A DNA stretch of 45,614 nucleotides from Spongiactinospora gelatinilytica (GTDB lineage: Bacteria > Actinomycetota > Actinomycetes > Streptosporangiales > Streptosporangiaceae). This document shows positions 36,783-45,614 of this stretch, in pieces. Position 1 is the stretch's first letter. Every line of letters starts with the position of its first letter. The notes under the pieces were generated by a model that was not told the DNA's origin, did not search any database, and was given only the letters and a program-made list of their open reading frames with translations. The DNA lies in contig NZ_POUA01000014.1 of the NCBI RefSeq assembly GCF_003236385.1, positions 1 through 45,614 of the forward strand, in the 5' to 3' direction. A program made the position numbers and the translations under genes.

Positions 36783-38234
36783 ATGCCGAATCCCGTGATC
36801 GAGCCGAAATCCGCGAACGCCCTGGCGGGCGACGCCATGGGCACCAAGGACCTCGTGTTCACCGTCCTGGCGGCCCTGGCGCCCCTGACGCTCATCGTCG
36901 CCGTCGCCCCGCTGCACTTCCTCAAGGGCGGGGTGGCCGTCCCCGGCGGGTACCTGGTGGCGGGCGTGGTGATGGCGCTGTTCGCCGTCGGTTTCATGAC
37001 CATGAGCCGCTATGTCCGAAACGCCGGGGCGTTCTATGCGACCATTTCCCGCGGGCTCGGCCGCCCGGCGGGCTCCGGCGCGGCCATGCTGGCGGTGGTC
37101 GCCTACAACGGCCTGCAGATCAGCACGTACGGCGCGCTCGGCGTCTACGCCGGCACCACGTTCACCGAGTACACCGGTCTTTCCGCGCCGTGGTACGTGT
37201 TCGCGCTGGTCGCCCTCGCCCTCGTCGCCTGGCTCGGCTACCGGGGCATCCACACCAACGCCCGGGTCCTCGGCGTCCTGTTGATCCTGGAGATCGCCGT
37301 CCTGGTGATCCTCGTGGTGTCCGTCCTGGCCAGGGGCGGCATCACCGACTGGTCGGCCACGTCGTTCTCCCCCGCGACCGTGTTCGCCTCCGCCAACGCG
37401 GCGATGTTCGCGCTGGTCGCCGGGGCCTTCATGGGGTTTGAGGCGACCGCCATCTTCAGTGAGGAGGCGCGCGGCGGCATCAGGACCGTACGGCGGGCCA
37501 CCTACCTCGCCGTCGGCTTCATCGCCGTCTTCTACGCGTTCGTCACCTGGATCGTGGTCATCGACTACGGCTCCGCGAACATCGCCGCCGCGGCCGAGGC
37601 CGACCCCGTCGGCCTGGTGGTCGCGGTCTTCACCGCCAACGTGCCGGGCCCGATCGTCGAGGTGATGAACGTCCTGCTGCTGACCAGCGCGTTCGCCGCC
37701 CTGCTGGCGCTGCACAACGCGGCCAACCGCTACTTCTACGCGCTCGGCCGCGAAGGTCTGCTGCCGCGCGGGCTGGGCCGTACCGACCGGCGGACCAAGG
37801 CCCCCTGGGCGGCCGGCCTGCTCCAGACCGCCATCGCGGCGGCGGTCGTCGGCGCGTTCGCGATCTTCGGGCTGGACCCCTACCTGGGCCTGCTGCTGTG
37901 GGGCAGCGCCCTCGGTTTCCTCGGCATCATCACCCTGTGGGCGCTGTGCAGCCTCGCGGTGATCCGGTTCCTGCGCGCGAACGCCCCGGAGGCGGGGATC
38001 TTCCGGACGACCGTCGCGCCGGGCCTCAGCTTCGCGGCCCTGGCCGTGGTGCTGGTACTGGTCCTGGTGAACCTGCCGCTGCTGACGGGGGCGGGCGCGG
38101 CGGCCAACATCGTGATCGTCGGCATCGGCGTGGTCGCCGTCGTCGCGGGGGTCGCCCGGGCGCTGTACCTGCGCTCCCGTTCGCCCGCCCGCTACCTGGG
38201 GCTGGCGCAGACGTCGGTCGCGGAGGGGCGGTGA
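36783..38234 (+). CDS. APC family amino acid permease
   Basis: A 483-residue integral membrane protein with about twelve helices and the APC-superfamily opening GTKDLVFTVLAALAPLTLI; GFMGFEATAIFSEEARGG lies in the region of the conserved TM6 loop. It probably imports an amino acid or related compound. Between a formamidase-like gene and the hut regulator, histidine, urocanate or a formyl amino acid are reasonable guesses. GGAGGAGC lies just upstream of ATG 36783, and the gene starts 39 bp after the formamidase-like gene, so the two are probably co-transcribed. Confidence 0.88.
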   Translation: MPNPVIEPKSANALAGDAMGTKDLVFTVLAALAPLTLIVAVAPLHFLKGGVAVPGGYLVAGVVMALFAVGFMTMSRYVRNAGAFYATISRGLGRPAGSGAAMLAVVAYNGLQISTYGALGVYAGTTFTEYTGLSAPWYVFALVALALVAWLGYRGIHTNARVLGVLLILEIAVLVILVVSVLARGGITDWSATSFSPATVFASANAAMFALVAGAFMGFEATAIFSEEARGGIRTVRRATYLAVGFIAVFYAFVTWIVVIDYGSANIAAAAEADPVGLVVAVFTANVPGPIVEVMNVLLLTSAFAALLALHNAANRYFYALGREGLLPRGLGRTDRRTKAPWAAGLLQTAIAAAVVGAFAIFGLDPYLGLLLWGSALGFLGIITLWALCSLAVIRFLRANAPEAGIFRTTVAPGLSFAALAVVLVLVLVNLPLLTGAGAAANIVIVGIGVVAVVAGVARALYLRSRSPARYLGLAQTSVAEGR

Positions 38235-38240
38235 GCGGCG

Positions 38241-38750
38241 ATGCCCGAGCGGGAGGTACGCGGTTACCGGACGGTCGCCCTCCCCCGCAACGCCCCCCGC
38301 TCGATCCTGGACGACGGCGAGTCCTGCCCGCTCGGTGAGCGGACCCTGCATGGCATCCCCTTCGACTTCGGCGAGGAGCGCGGTGACGCGGCGCTGCTGC
38401 GGGTGGAGTCCGAGGCGGTCACGATCCCGCTGGGACGCTCCTTCCGGTCGAGGTGGACCGCGGCTCGGCGACCTACGTCTACCGCCGGGCCGGTGGCCCC
38501 GGCGCGGACCTGCCCGGGTGGGGAGCGCCGATCGAGGAGGAGCACCGCGCGTACGTACGGGTGGCCGCGACCCCGTCGGCCCGGCTGACGCTCCGGCGCG
38601 GCCCTGCCGTGCTCGCCGCCTGCACCTGGGGAGCCCTGCTGGCCGCCGGGCGGCACTCGGCGGACGGGGTGACCTGGCGGGTGCCGGACGCGGGCCGGGC
38701 GTGGGTGCGCACGGTGGTCCGCGACTCCGCCGCCGGGCGCGCGGAGCCTA
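38241..38750 (+). pseudogene. Frameshifted gene of unknown function
   Basis: ATG 38241 lies 6 bp after the permease stop with a good GGAGGGG site. The first frame reads MPEREVRGYRTVALPRNAPR, then LHGIPFDFG and VESEAVTIPLG, then turns Arg/Pro-rich at about 38440. From there a second frame continues sensibly: TLLPVEVDRGSATYVYRRAG, EEEHRAYVRVAATPSA and AACTWGALLAAGRHSADGVT. It stays plausible until the end of the convergent rpiR gene. A single-base indel near 38436-38441 joins the halves. I do not recognise the family; the IPFDFG segment suggests a beta-sandwich domain. A sequencing error or programmed shift is possible. Confidence 0.55.
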
Positions 38751-39608
38751 GTCCACGAAGAACTCGCCGGTCTCCTCGGCCATCCGGTCGAGTTCGGAAA
38801 GCCGCGCGCCGGTGCGCAGCGGGGCCGCCTCGGCCATCGCCTCCACCAGCGCCATCGCCAGGGCCATCGGCGCGGCGTGCGACCCGGCGGCCGAGCGGTC
38901 GGCCACCGGCGCGTCGAGCACGACCTCGGCCGGGAAGGGCACCGCGGGCCGGTCGGTGATGGCGGCGATCCGCAGGCCCAGCCGATCGCCGTAGGCCAGC
39001 GCCCGGACCGCCTCGGCCGGGTAGCGGGGCAGCATCACCGCGAGCACCCATTCGGCGCCCGCCCGGCGGGCCGAATGCAGGCCCTCGGCCAGCTCCGAGC
39101 CGCCGTGGGTGAGCATCCGCACGTCGGGATGGACCCGTCTGGCGTAGTGGCAGAACGTGGTGGCCAGCCCAGCCGACGCGCGCAGCCCGAGGACCGGCAG
39201 CGGCTCGCCCGCCGCCAGCGCCCCGCCGAGGTCGCCGATCCGCTTTCCCAGGCCGTCGCCCTCCTCCGCGCACAGCCGCTCGTGGACGGCGGAGAGATTG
39301 CGCAGCTCCGCCTCCACTCCCGCGCAGTGGCGCGCTTCACCGTGCGCCGGCTGGGCGGCGGGGCCGGTGGCCTCCTCGCCGCCCAGCGCCAGCGGACGCA
39401 GTGCCTGCCGCAGCTCGGGATAGCCGGCGAAGCCGAGCACCATGGCGAACCTCGTCACCGACGGCTGGCTCACCCCGGCCCGCTCGGCCAGCTCCACGCT
39501 GGACAGAAAGACCGCCTCGGTCAGGTGACTCGTGAGGTACCGCGCGATACGCCGCTGAACGGGCGACATTTTCCTGCCGTTGAAAAGCTTCTGCAGTCCC
39601 TCGCCCAC
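38748..39608 (-). CDS. RpiR/MurR family transcriptional regulator
   Basis: A 286-residue regulator. The N-terminal HTH_6 domain contains ARYLTSHLTEAVFLSSVELA and AERAGVSQPSVTRFAMVLGF; the C-terminal SIS domain (about 130-260) includes LGLRASAGLATTFCHYARRV and VLAVMLPRYPAEAVRALAYG. RpiR proteins usually sense sugar phosphates, but some control histidine use. It begins at GTG 39608, 48 bp after hutU on the same strand, so it is probably co-transcribed with hutU and a regulator of the hut genes. Confidence 0.92.
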   Translation of the reverse strand: MGEGLQKLFNGRKMSPVQRRIARYLTSHLTEAVFLSSVELAERAGVSQPSVTRFAMVLGFAGYPELRQALRPLALGGEEATGPAAQPAHGEARHCAGVEAELRNLSAVHERLCAEEGDGLGKRIGDLGGALAAGEPLPVLGLRASAGLATTFCHYARRVHPDVRMLTHGGSELAEGLHSARRAGAEWVLAVMLPRYPAEAVRALAYGDRLGLRIAAITDRPAVPFPAEVVLDAPVADRSAAGSHAAPMALAMALVEAMAEAAPLRTGARLSELDRMAEETGEFFVD

Positions 39609-39656
39609 GTAACAGCGAACACGCGAGGCTCACCGGTCATTCCTGACCACCCAGAA

Positions 39657-41312
<1,656 letters not shown>

Positions 41313-41356
41313 GGTTGGGTCCTCTCCGTCGAGGAGTCGGGGCTCCGTATCCGGAT

Positions 41357-41380
41357 CTTACGTAAGTGTCCGAATTGGAC
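41357..41380. promoter_or_regulatory. Two adjacent palindromes upstream of hutU
   Basis: CTTACGTAAG (41357-41366, perfect 10-bp palindrome) is followed after one base by GTCC-GAATT-GGAC (41368-41380). They lie 45-68 bp upstream of the hutU start, where an operator or promoter would be. The RpiR protein encoded after hutU is a candidate ligand. Confidence 0.45.
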
Positions 41381-41386
41381 TACGGG

Positions 41387-41489
41387 GGGGCATCCCCGGT
41401 CGGGGTCTCCGGCGGGGATGCCCCTCACGGCCGCCTGCCCGGGCGCACGCCCCGGGGCATGGCCCCGTCTCGCGAAGGAGAGGCTTCGC
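41387..41489. other. Cluster of three hairpins between hutU and the ABC exporter
   Basis: Three inverted repeats in 103 bp: GGGGCATCCCCG/CGGGGATGCCCC (12 bp, 41387-41424), CGGGGC-ATG-GCCCCG (41453-41467) and GCGAAG-6-CTTCGC (41472-41489). The rest of the 299-bp divergent gap shows no gene. It may be a structured leader of either gene, a small RNA, or divergent regulation sites. I cannot match it to a known RNA family. Confidence 0.45.
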
Positions 41490-41611
41490 AACCACCGCCG
41501 TTCCCGGTTTGCCGGCCGGCCAATCGCCGACATCACCCACCCCGCCTCATACTTTGGGCTGACTCGCCCCCGACTTTGTAACGAACTTCCCGCGGTCGCG
41601 GAACGCCACCG

Positions 41612-43429
41612 ATGATGGGGCCCGTTGACCGATTTGTGAACGGCACCCTCGCGGAACCCGCCCCCGCCGCCCCGATCGCCAAAGGGTCGTGGCGGCTTCT
41701 ACTCACCCACATCAAACCGCGCAAATGGCCTCTTGTCGCCGGTGGTCTGCTCGGCTTCGTCGGCGGCATCGCCGGGCTCGCCGAGCCGCTGGTGGCCAAG
41801 TCGGTGATCGACGCGTTCGGCTCGGGGGCCTCGCTCACCGGTCCCATCCTCATGCTCACCGTGCTGGTGCTCTTCGGGGCCACGCTCTCGGCGGCGGGGA
41901 CGTTCGTCCTGGAACGCACCGCGGAGTCGATCGTGCTCAGCGCCCGGCTGGGGCTGGTCGGCCGGATGCTGCGGCTGCGCGTCCCCGACGTGGACCGGCT
42001 CAAGCCCGGCGACCTGATCTCCAGGGTCACCGCCGACACCACCCTGCTGCGCGCGGTCTGCACCGGAGGCGTCACCAACGGGATCACCGCGCTGTTCATG
42101 CTGGCCGGATGCGTCGTGCTGATGGGGTTCATGGACGTCGTGCTGCTCGGCGTCACGCTTGGCGTGCTGGCGGTGGTCGCCACGATGGCGCTGTTCGTCT
42201 TCCCGCGCATCGGCAGGGCCACCACCCAGGCGCAGGAGGCGCTGGGCGAGATGGGCGCCGTGCTGGACCGGGCGCTGCAGGCGTTCCGCACGGTCAAGGC
42301 CGCCGGGGCCGAGGAGCGTGAGACCGAGGCCGTGCGCGGGGCCGCGCAGCGCGCCTGGCGCAAGGGCGTCACCGCGGCCGGCTGGAACTCCATCGCCGGC
42401 ACCGCCACCTGGCTCGGCGTCCAGCTCTCCTTCCTGGCCGTCCTCGGGGTCGGCGGGCTGCGAGTGGCGTCGGGCACGCTGGAGGTCTCGGCGCTGATCG
42501 CGTTCCTGCTGTACCTGTTCTACCTGACCGGGCCGATCTCGATGCTGGTGGAGGGCGCCACCCAGTTGCAGACCGGACTCGCCGCGGTGACCCGGCTGCG
42601 GCAGGTGGAGGAGCTGGAGGTGGAGTCGCTCACGCCGGGCGAACCGGCCGCGCCCGGAGGTACCGCTCCCGCCGCGCTGACCTTCACCGACGTGCGCTTC
42701 CACTACACCAAGGACCGCTCCCCCGCGCTGGACGGGGTGTCCTTCGAGGTGCCCGCGGGCAGCATGACCGCGCTCGTCGGGCCTTCCGGGGCGGGGAAGT
42801 CCACGATGTTCGCGCTGCTGGAACGCTTCTATGAGCCGGACGCCGGGTCGATCACGCTCGACGGCAGGGAACTGCGCGACATCCCGTTGCCCGGGCTGCG
42901 GGCCGCGCTCGGCTACGTCGAGCAGGACACGCCGGTGCTGGCCGGGTCGCTGCGGGAGAACCTGCTGTTCGGCGCGCCCGAGGTGACCGAGGATGAGGTG
43001 GCCGCGGTGATCGCCCGCACCCAGCTCACCGACCTGGTCAACCGCCTGCCCGAGGGCCTGGAAACGCAGGTCGGCCACCGCGGCCAGATGCTGTCCGGCG
43101 GCGAGCGGCAGCGGGTCGCCATCGCCAGGGCGCTGCTGCGCAGGCCCCGGGTGCTGCTGCTGGACGAGGCCACCTCCCAGTTGGACGCGGTCAACGAACT
43201 GCGGCTGCGCGAGGTGATCGAGGAGGTCGCGGCCACCACCACCGTGCTGGTGATCGCCCACCGGCTGTCCACCGTGACCAGCGCCCGGCAGATCGTGGTC
43301 CTGGAGGCGGGCCGGGTCCGCGCCGTGGGCAGCCACGCCGAACTGGTGGCCGCCGACGACCTGTACCGCGAGCTGGCCACCACGCAGTTCGTGGCGAGCG
43401 GGGAGGCGATGGCGGGCAACGCCGGGTAG
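41612..43429 (+). CDS. ABC transporter, fused permease/ATPase (exporter half-transporter)
   Basis: A 605-residue MDR-type ABC exporter that would dimerise. Six helices occupy about 37-310, including a KPGDLISRVTADTTLLRAV coupling region. The ATPase domain has Walker A GPSGAGKST (390-398), signature LSGGERQ (494-500), Walker B VLLLDEAT (514-521) and switch His550 in LVIAHRLSTV. The likely role is export of a drug, lipid or peptide; no substrate gene is adjacent. ATG 41612 or the ATG one codon later could start it. It stands alone, divergent from hutU. Confidence 0.93.
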   Translation: MMGPVDRFVNGTLAEPAPAAPIAKGSWRLLLTHIKPRKWPLVAGGLLGFVGGIAGLAEPLVAKSVIDAFGSGASLTGPILMLTVLVLFGATLSAAGTFVLERTAESIVLSARLGLVGRMLRLRVPDVDRLKPGDLISRVTADTTLLRAVCTGGVTNGITALFMLAGCVVLMGFMDVVLLGVTLGVLAVVATMALFVFPRIGRATTQAQEALGEMGAVLDRALQAFRTVKAAGAEERETEAVRGAAQRAWRKGVTAAGWNSIAGTATWLGVQLSFLAVLGVGGLRVASGTLEVSALIAFLLYLFYLTGPISMLVEGATQLQTGLAAVTRLRQVEELEVESLTPGEPAAPGGTAPAALTFTDVRFHYTKDRSPALDGVSFEVPAGSMTALVGPSGAGKSTMFALLERFYEPDAGSITLDGRELRDIPLPGLRAALGYVEQDTPVLAGSLRENLLFGAPEVTEDEVAAVIARTQLTDLVNRLPEGLETQVGHRGQMLSGGERQRVAIARALLRRPRVLLLDEATSQLDAVNELRLREVIEEVAATTTVLVIAHRLSTVTSARQIVVLEAGRVRAVGSHAELVAADDLYRELATTQFVASGEAMAGNAG

Positions 43430-43572
43430 CCGGGCCGCGGAACAAAACATGATCGGTTCGATCCACGGGATTCGGAGCGCCGAATAGCCGATCGAGGACC
43501 CGGCCGGACCTCGTCGCAAGTCCGGCGGCCGGCTGCGGCCGGTCGCATTCTGGTCGAAGGGACCGAACCGAC

Positions 43573-44462
43573 ATGCGTTTACGGATCGATCGGCGCGCCC
43601 TCATCGGGCTGGGCCTGGCGGGGGCGCTGGCCGTCTCCTCCGGCGATGCCGGGGGCCTCGCGGTGTGAGGACGCGGTGCCGGTGTCGGCGCGGAGCAGGC
43701 CGAAAGCTCTACACCCTCAAGCGGATCACCGAGTCGGGCACCAAGACCCTCGTGTCGGACGGAGTGGTCGCGCCGAGCAACGTCGGCCCGGCCTCCATGC
43801 CCGACTACGGCACCCTGCGCGCGCAGGCGATCACCGGGCTGCCGGGCGGCGGGAAGACCTTCGCCGGCCAGTCCGACGAGGCGTTCTTCCTGGACCTGCG
43901 GATCTTCGACCTGCTCTACGGAGGCGACCTTTCGGAGGTCGGGCAGGACACCACCAAGGGCTACAACGTCCAGACGCTGGCCCTCCAGGTGCCCGCCGAC
44001 GAACTCGCGCTGAAGGGCGACGCCACCCGCAACCCGGTCATCGGCGTCTGGTCCACCACCGACAAGAAGGGCAGCGACGGCTTCGTCCAGGTGTCCCGGC
44101 TCGGCAACCCGCTGGTCAACGAGGTCGTGGTGCCCGCCGGGCTGAAGGACGCCTTCAACGCCCTGCCCCCGGCCAAGGACGCCGGCGTGCCCGCGCTGGT
44201 CAAGCGGGTCACCGACCCCGAGGTACCGCGGCTCATCGAGGCCATCTACGGCAGCAAGGCCCCGGCCACCCCGCGCGATGACCTCGTGCAGATCTTCCTG
44301 ACCGGGATCGCCAAGCGGAACGGCCCGATCAAGGCCGACCTCAACTCGCAGATCCTCAACAAGGACGCGGACCCGGACAAGTTCCGCCCCTCGGAGATGC
44401 TGCGGCTGAACACCTCGATCCCGCCGAGCAAGGACCCCGACCGGCTCGGCGTGCTGGCCGGC
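43573..44462 (+). pseudogene. Truncated, frameshifted DUF4331 gene
   Basis: ATG 43573 encodes a signal-peptide-like MRLRIDRRALIGLGLAGALA but stops at 43668. In another frame, from about 43690, sequence typical of the C-terminal half of DUF4331 proteins continues: SNVGPASMPDYGTLRAQA, GLPGGGKTFAGQSDEAFFLD, GYNVQTLALQVP, NPVIGVWSTTD and QVSRLGNPLVNEVVVPAGL, then RLNTSIPPSKDPDRLGVLAG. The usual N-terminal half (with the HREAP region) is missing, and the C-terminus after VLAG is replaced by a different protein's end. Together these show internal deletion and loss of function. Confidence 0.7.
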
Positions 44463-44647
44463 GCCGCCTACGGGCTCGGCATGGCCGCCACGCTCACCGC
44501 CGCGGCCTGCTGCTGGTCAAGGTCTCCCACCGGCTGCTGACCACACCAGGGGCCTGGTGGTCACGGTTCGCCCCGCTGGGGACCGCCGCGATGGTGTTCC
44601 TGCTCGGCGCGGGCCTGGCGGTGCGCAGCCTGATGGGGGCGGCCTGA
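44463..44647 (+). pseudogene. C-terminal fragment of a NicO-type nickel/cobalt transporter
   Basis: Directly fused in frame to the DUF4331 relic, AAYGLGMAATLTAA reads like the late membrane helix of NicO/RcnA transporters. A one-base shift at about 44502-44505 is needed to continue as GLLLVKVSHRLL, then APLGTAAMVFLLGAGLAVRS and LMGAA before the stop at 44645-44647. I recall DUF4331, a TPR protein and a NicO transporter as neighbours in some actinomycetes. A deletion removing the middle of such an operon would produce this join. Confidence 0.6.
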
Positions 44648-44648
44648 G

Positions 44649-45356
44649 TCAGTCGTCCACGGCGGGCAGGTCGAAGTCGGTCGCGGGGTCGAGGTCGCCG
44701 TCCTCGGCCCTGCGCAACTTGATGTCATCGGCCCACGCGTACGCGAACCGCCTGATCTCGTCCACCCGCTCCTCCGGGACGCCGAGAGCCATGAAGCCGG
44801 TGTCGGCCACCAGATCGACGCCTTCCAGGCGCATGACGAGGTCCTCCAGGGAGAAGTCCTCGTCGTGCAGGCGGGCCAGATGCTCCAGCTCGCGGAACGG
44901 GTAGAGCCGGCCCGCCTCCGCCGCGTCGCGGAAGTCGCGGGCCAGCCCCCGCCCGTGGAGATCGCGCAGCCGCAGGCCGATCGCGTCGGGAAGCGCCACG
45001 ACGGCGACATCGCCGCACCTGACGGGGGCGGCCTGAAGGGCCTCGCGCAGCAGTGCGAGGCGGCAGGTCTGCCCGGTGACCGGCTCGGTGACCAGCAGCA
45101 GGGACGCCCTCGGCCCCGACTCCAGATCGCCCACCTCGAACCCCGCCGCCCGGCACGCCTCGGCGACCGCCCAGGCCACGCCGGCCGGCTGCTCCTCCCC
45201 CGTCACCGCGAACCGCAGGCTCTCCCCCGGCCGCTCGGCGAGCCCGTGCGCCATCATGGCGTGCCCCCCGGCCAGGGCCAGGCCATGTCGCTCGGCGATG
45301 GGCGACAACACCGACACCAGCCGCTCATGGAATTCCGGAAGCCTCAGTTCATCCAT
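44649..45356 (-). CDS. AbiEii/AbiGii-like nucleotidyltransferase-fold protein
   Basis: A 235-residue protein with the AbiEii-like opening LALAGGHAMMAHGLAERPGE and a later ALPDAIGLRLRDLHGRGLARDFRDAAEA segment. In active family members the GG is followed by a D-x-D (for example a RPSxDLD pattern). Here the equivalent is RPGESLRFAV, so the metal-binding aspartates appear to be lost. It may be a non-catalytic relative or an antitoxin-like binder. ATG 45356 overlaps the stop of a small upstream ORF by 8 bp. Its 3' end is 1 bp from the end of the convergent NicO relic. Confidence 0.7.
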   Translation of the reverse strand: MDELRLPEFHERLVSVLSPIAERHGLALAGGHAMMAHGLAERPGESLRFAVTGEEQPAGVAWAVAEACRAAGFEVGDLESGPRASLLLVTEPVTGQTCRLALLREALQAAPVRCGDVAVVALPDAIGLRLRDLHGRGLARDFRDAAEAGRLYPFRELEHLARLHDEDFSLEDLVMRLEGVDLVADTGFMALGVPEERVDEIRRFAYAWADDIKLRRAEDGDLDPATDFDLPAVDD

Positions 45357-45516
45357 CCGGCCCGATCCCCCGCATCATGGTCTCCCACGCGTTCCGGTAG
45401 CCCGGCCCGAGGCCCATCCGAAGCAAGGGCCGGTCCGCGGCGAGCAGGCCGGCGTTGAGGTAGGGCTCCGCGTCCTGTCTGACGCCGCCGGTGATCACCG
45501 TACGGTACACGCCCAT
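45349..45516 (-). CDS. Small ORF of 55 codons upstream of the AbiEii-like gene
   Basis: Begins MGVYRTVITGGVRQDAEPYL and ends TMMRGIGPDG. Composition is protein-like (no Arg/Pro runs), it overlaps the next gene by 8 bp, and CATACTGT about 80 bp upstream could be a -10 element. No family recognised. The ribosome binding site is weak, and it could instead be the end of a longer gene whose start is degraded. The remaining bases to 45614 show no gene. Confidence 0.45.
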   Translation of the reverse strand: MGVYRTVITGGVRQDAEPYLNAGLLAADRPLLRMGLGPGYRNAWETMMRGIGPDG

Positions 45517-45614
45517 GCGGTCCGTGCAGGGCGTCCGGGGAGGGCGGGACCCGCCTCGTGAGTCCGCTGGTGCGGGGTGGGAGCGCGTCTGGCATGGTCA
45601 CAGTATGCCCACTG

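Noticed and set aside
41387-41489. Calling the hairpin cluster a known riboswitch
   Set aside because: No recognisable aptamer core; stems alone are not enough.

Overview
The window is very GC-rich, uses GTG starts often, and has an actinobacterial gene repertoire: conservon (cvn) operons, an amt-PII-glnD operon, a HrdD/SigB-type sigma factor and a DUF2469-rnhB-lepB-rplS-trmD-rimM-rpsP-ffh housekeeping block. It reads as chromosome of an actinomycete, most likely of the Streptosporangiaceae type (Nonomuraea/Streptosporangium-like). The family placement is inferred from gene style and is not proven. I see no rRNA, tRNA, CRISPR array or transposase.

Layout. (1) 78-7429, all minus: a translation/secretion block transcribed ffh, rpsP, khpA, rimM, trmD, rplS, two tandem type I signal peptidases, rnhB, DUF2469, with strong hairpins after ffh, khpA and rplS. 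(2) 7575-12112, minus: a complete conservon cvnA-B-C-D, i.e. a sensor-kinase-like protein, a roadblock protein, a DUF742 protein and a small GTPase. (3) 12307-17256: an SsuA/TauA-type ABC importer. Lipoprotein, two permeases and an FAD monooxygenase form one minus-strand operon with 4-bp overlaps between the first three genes. The ATPase is divergent. (4) 17244-22804, minus: a second conservon followed by an extra cvnD whose own cvnC is a decayed pseudogene. (5) 22895-27016, minus: amt-glnB-glnD nitrogen-sensing operon with phased GlnR-like motifs upstream. (6) 27257-29667: divergent Gfo/Idh/MocA oxidoreductase and ROK regulator. (7) 29668-30040: non-coding, carrying a dispersed GC-rich repeat whose second copy abuts the glnD start. 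(8) 30041-30976: sigma factor. (9) 31198-41312: histidine-utilisation region with hutI, hutF, an M20 amidohydrolase, hutU and an RpiR regulator on the minus strand. A dimethylformamidase-like protein, an APC permease and a frameshifted gene lie on the plus strand. (10) 41612-43429: an ABC exporter half-transporter. (11) 43573-44647: a deletion-scarred DUF4331/NicO relic. (12) 44649-45516: an AbiEii-like nucleotidyltransferase fold protein with a degenerate active site, preceded by a 55-codon ORF.

How the genes work together. HutU and HutI convert urocanate to formiminoglutamate, and HutF deiminates that to N-formylglutamate. No hutG (or hutH) is visible, so the M20 hydrolase translationally linked to hutF, or the neighbouring formamidase-like protein, is the natural candidate for deformylation. 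The two conservons carry three cvnD genes that share long identical tracts, which points to tandem duplication and gene conversion. The most interesting items are the conservon duplication/decay, the dispersed repeat at glnD, the hut pathway substitution, the hairpin cluster upstream of hutU, and the DUF4331-NicO deletion scar.
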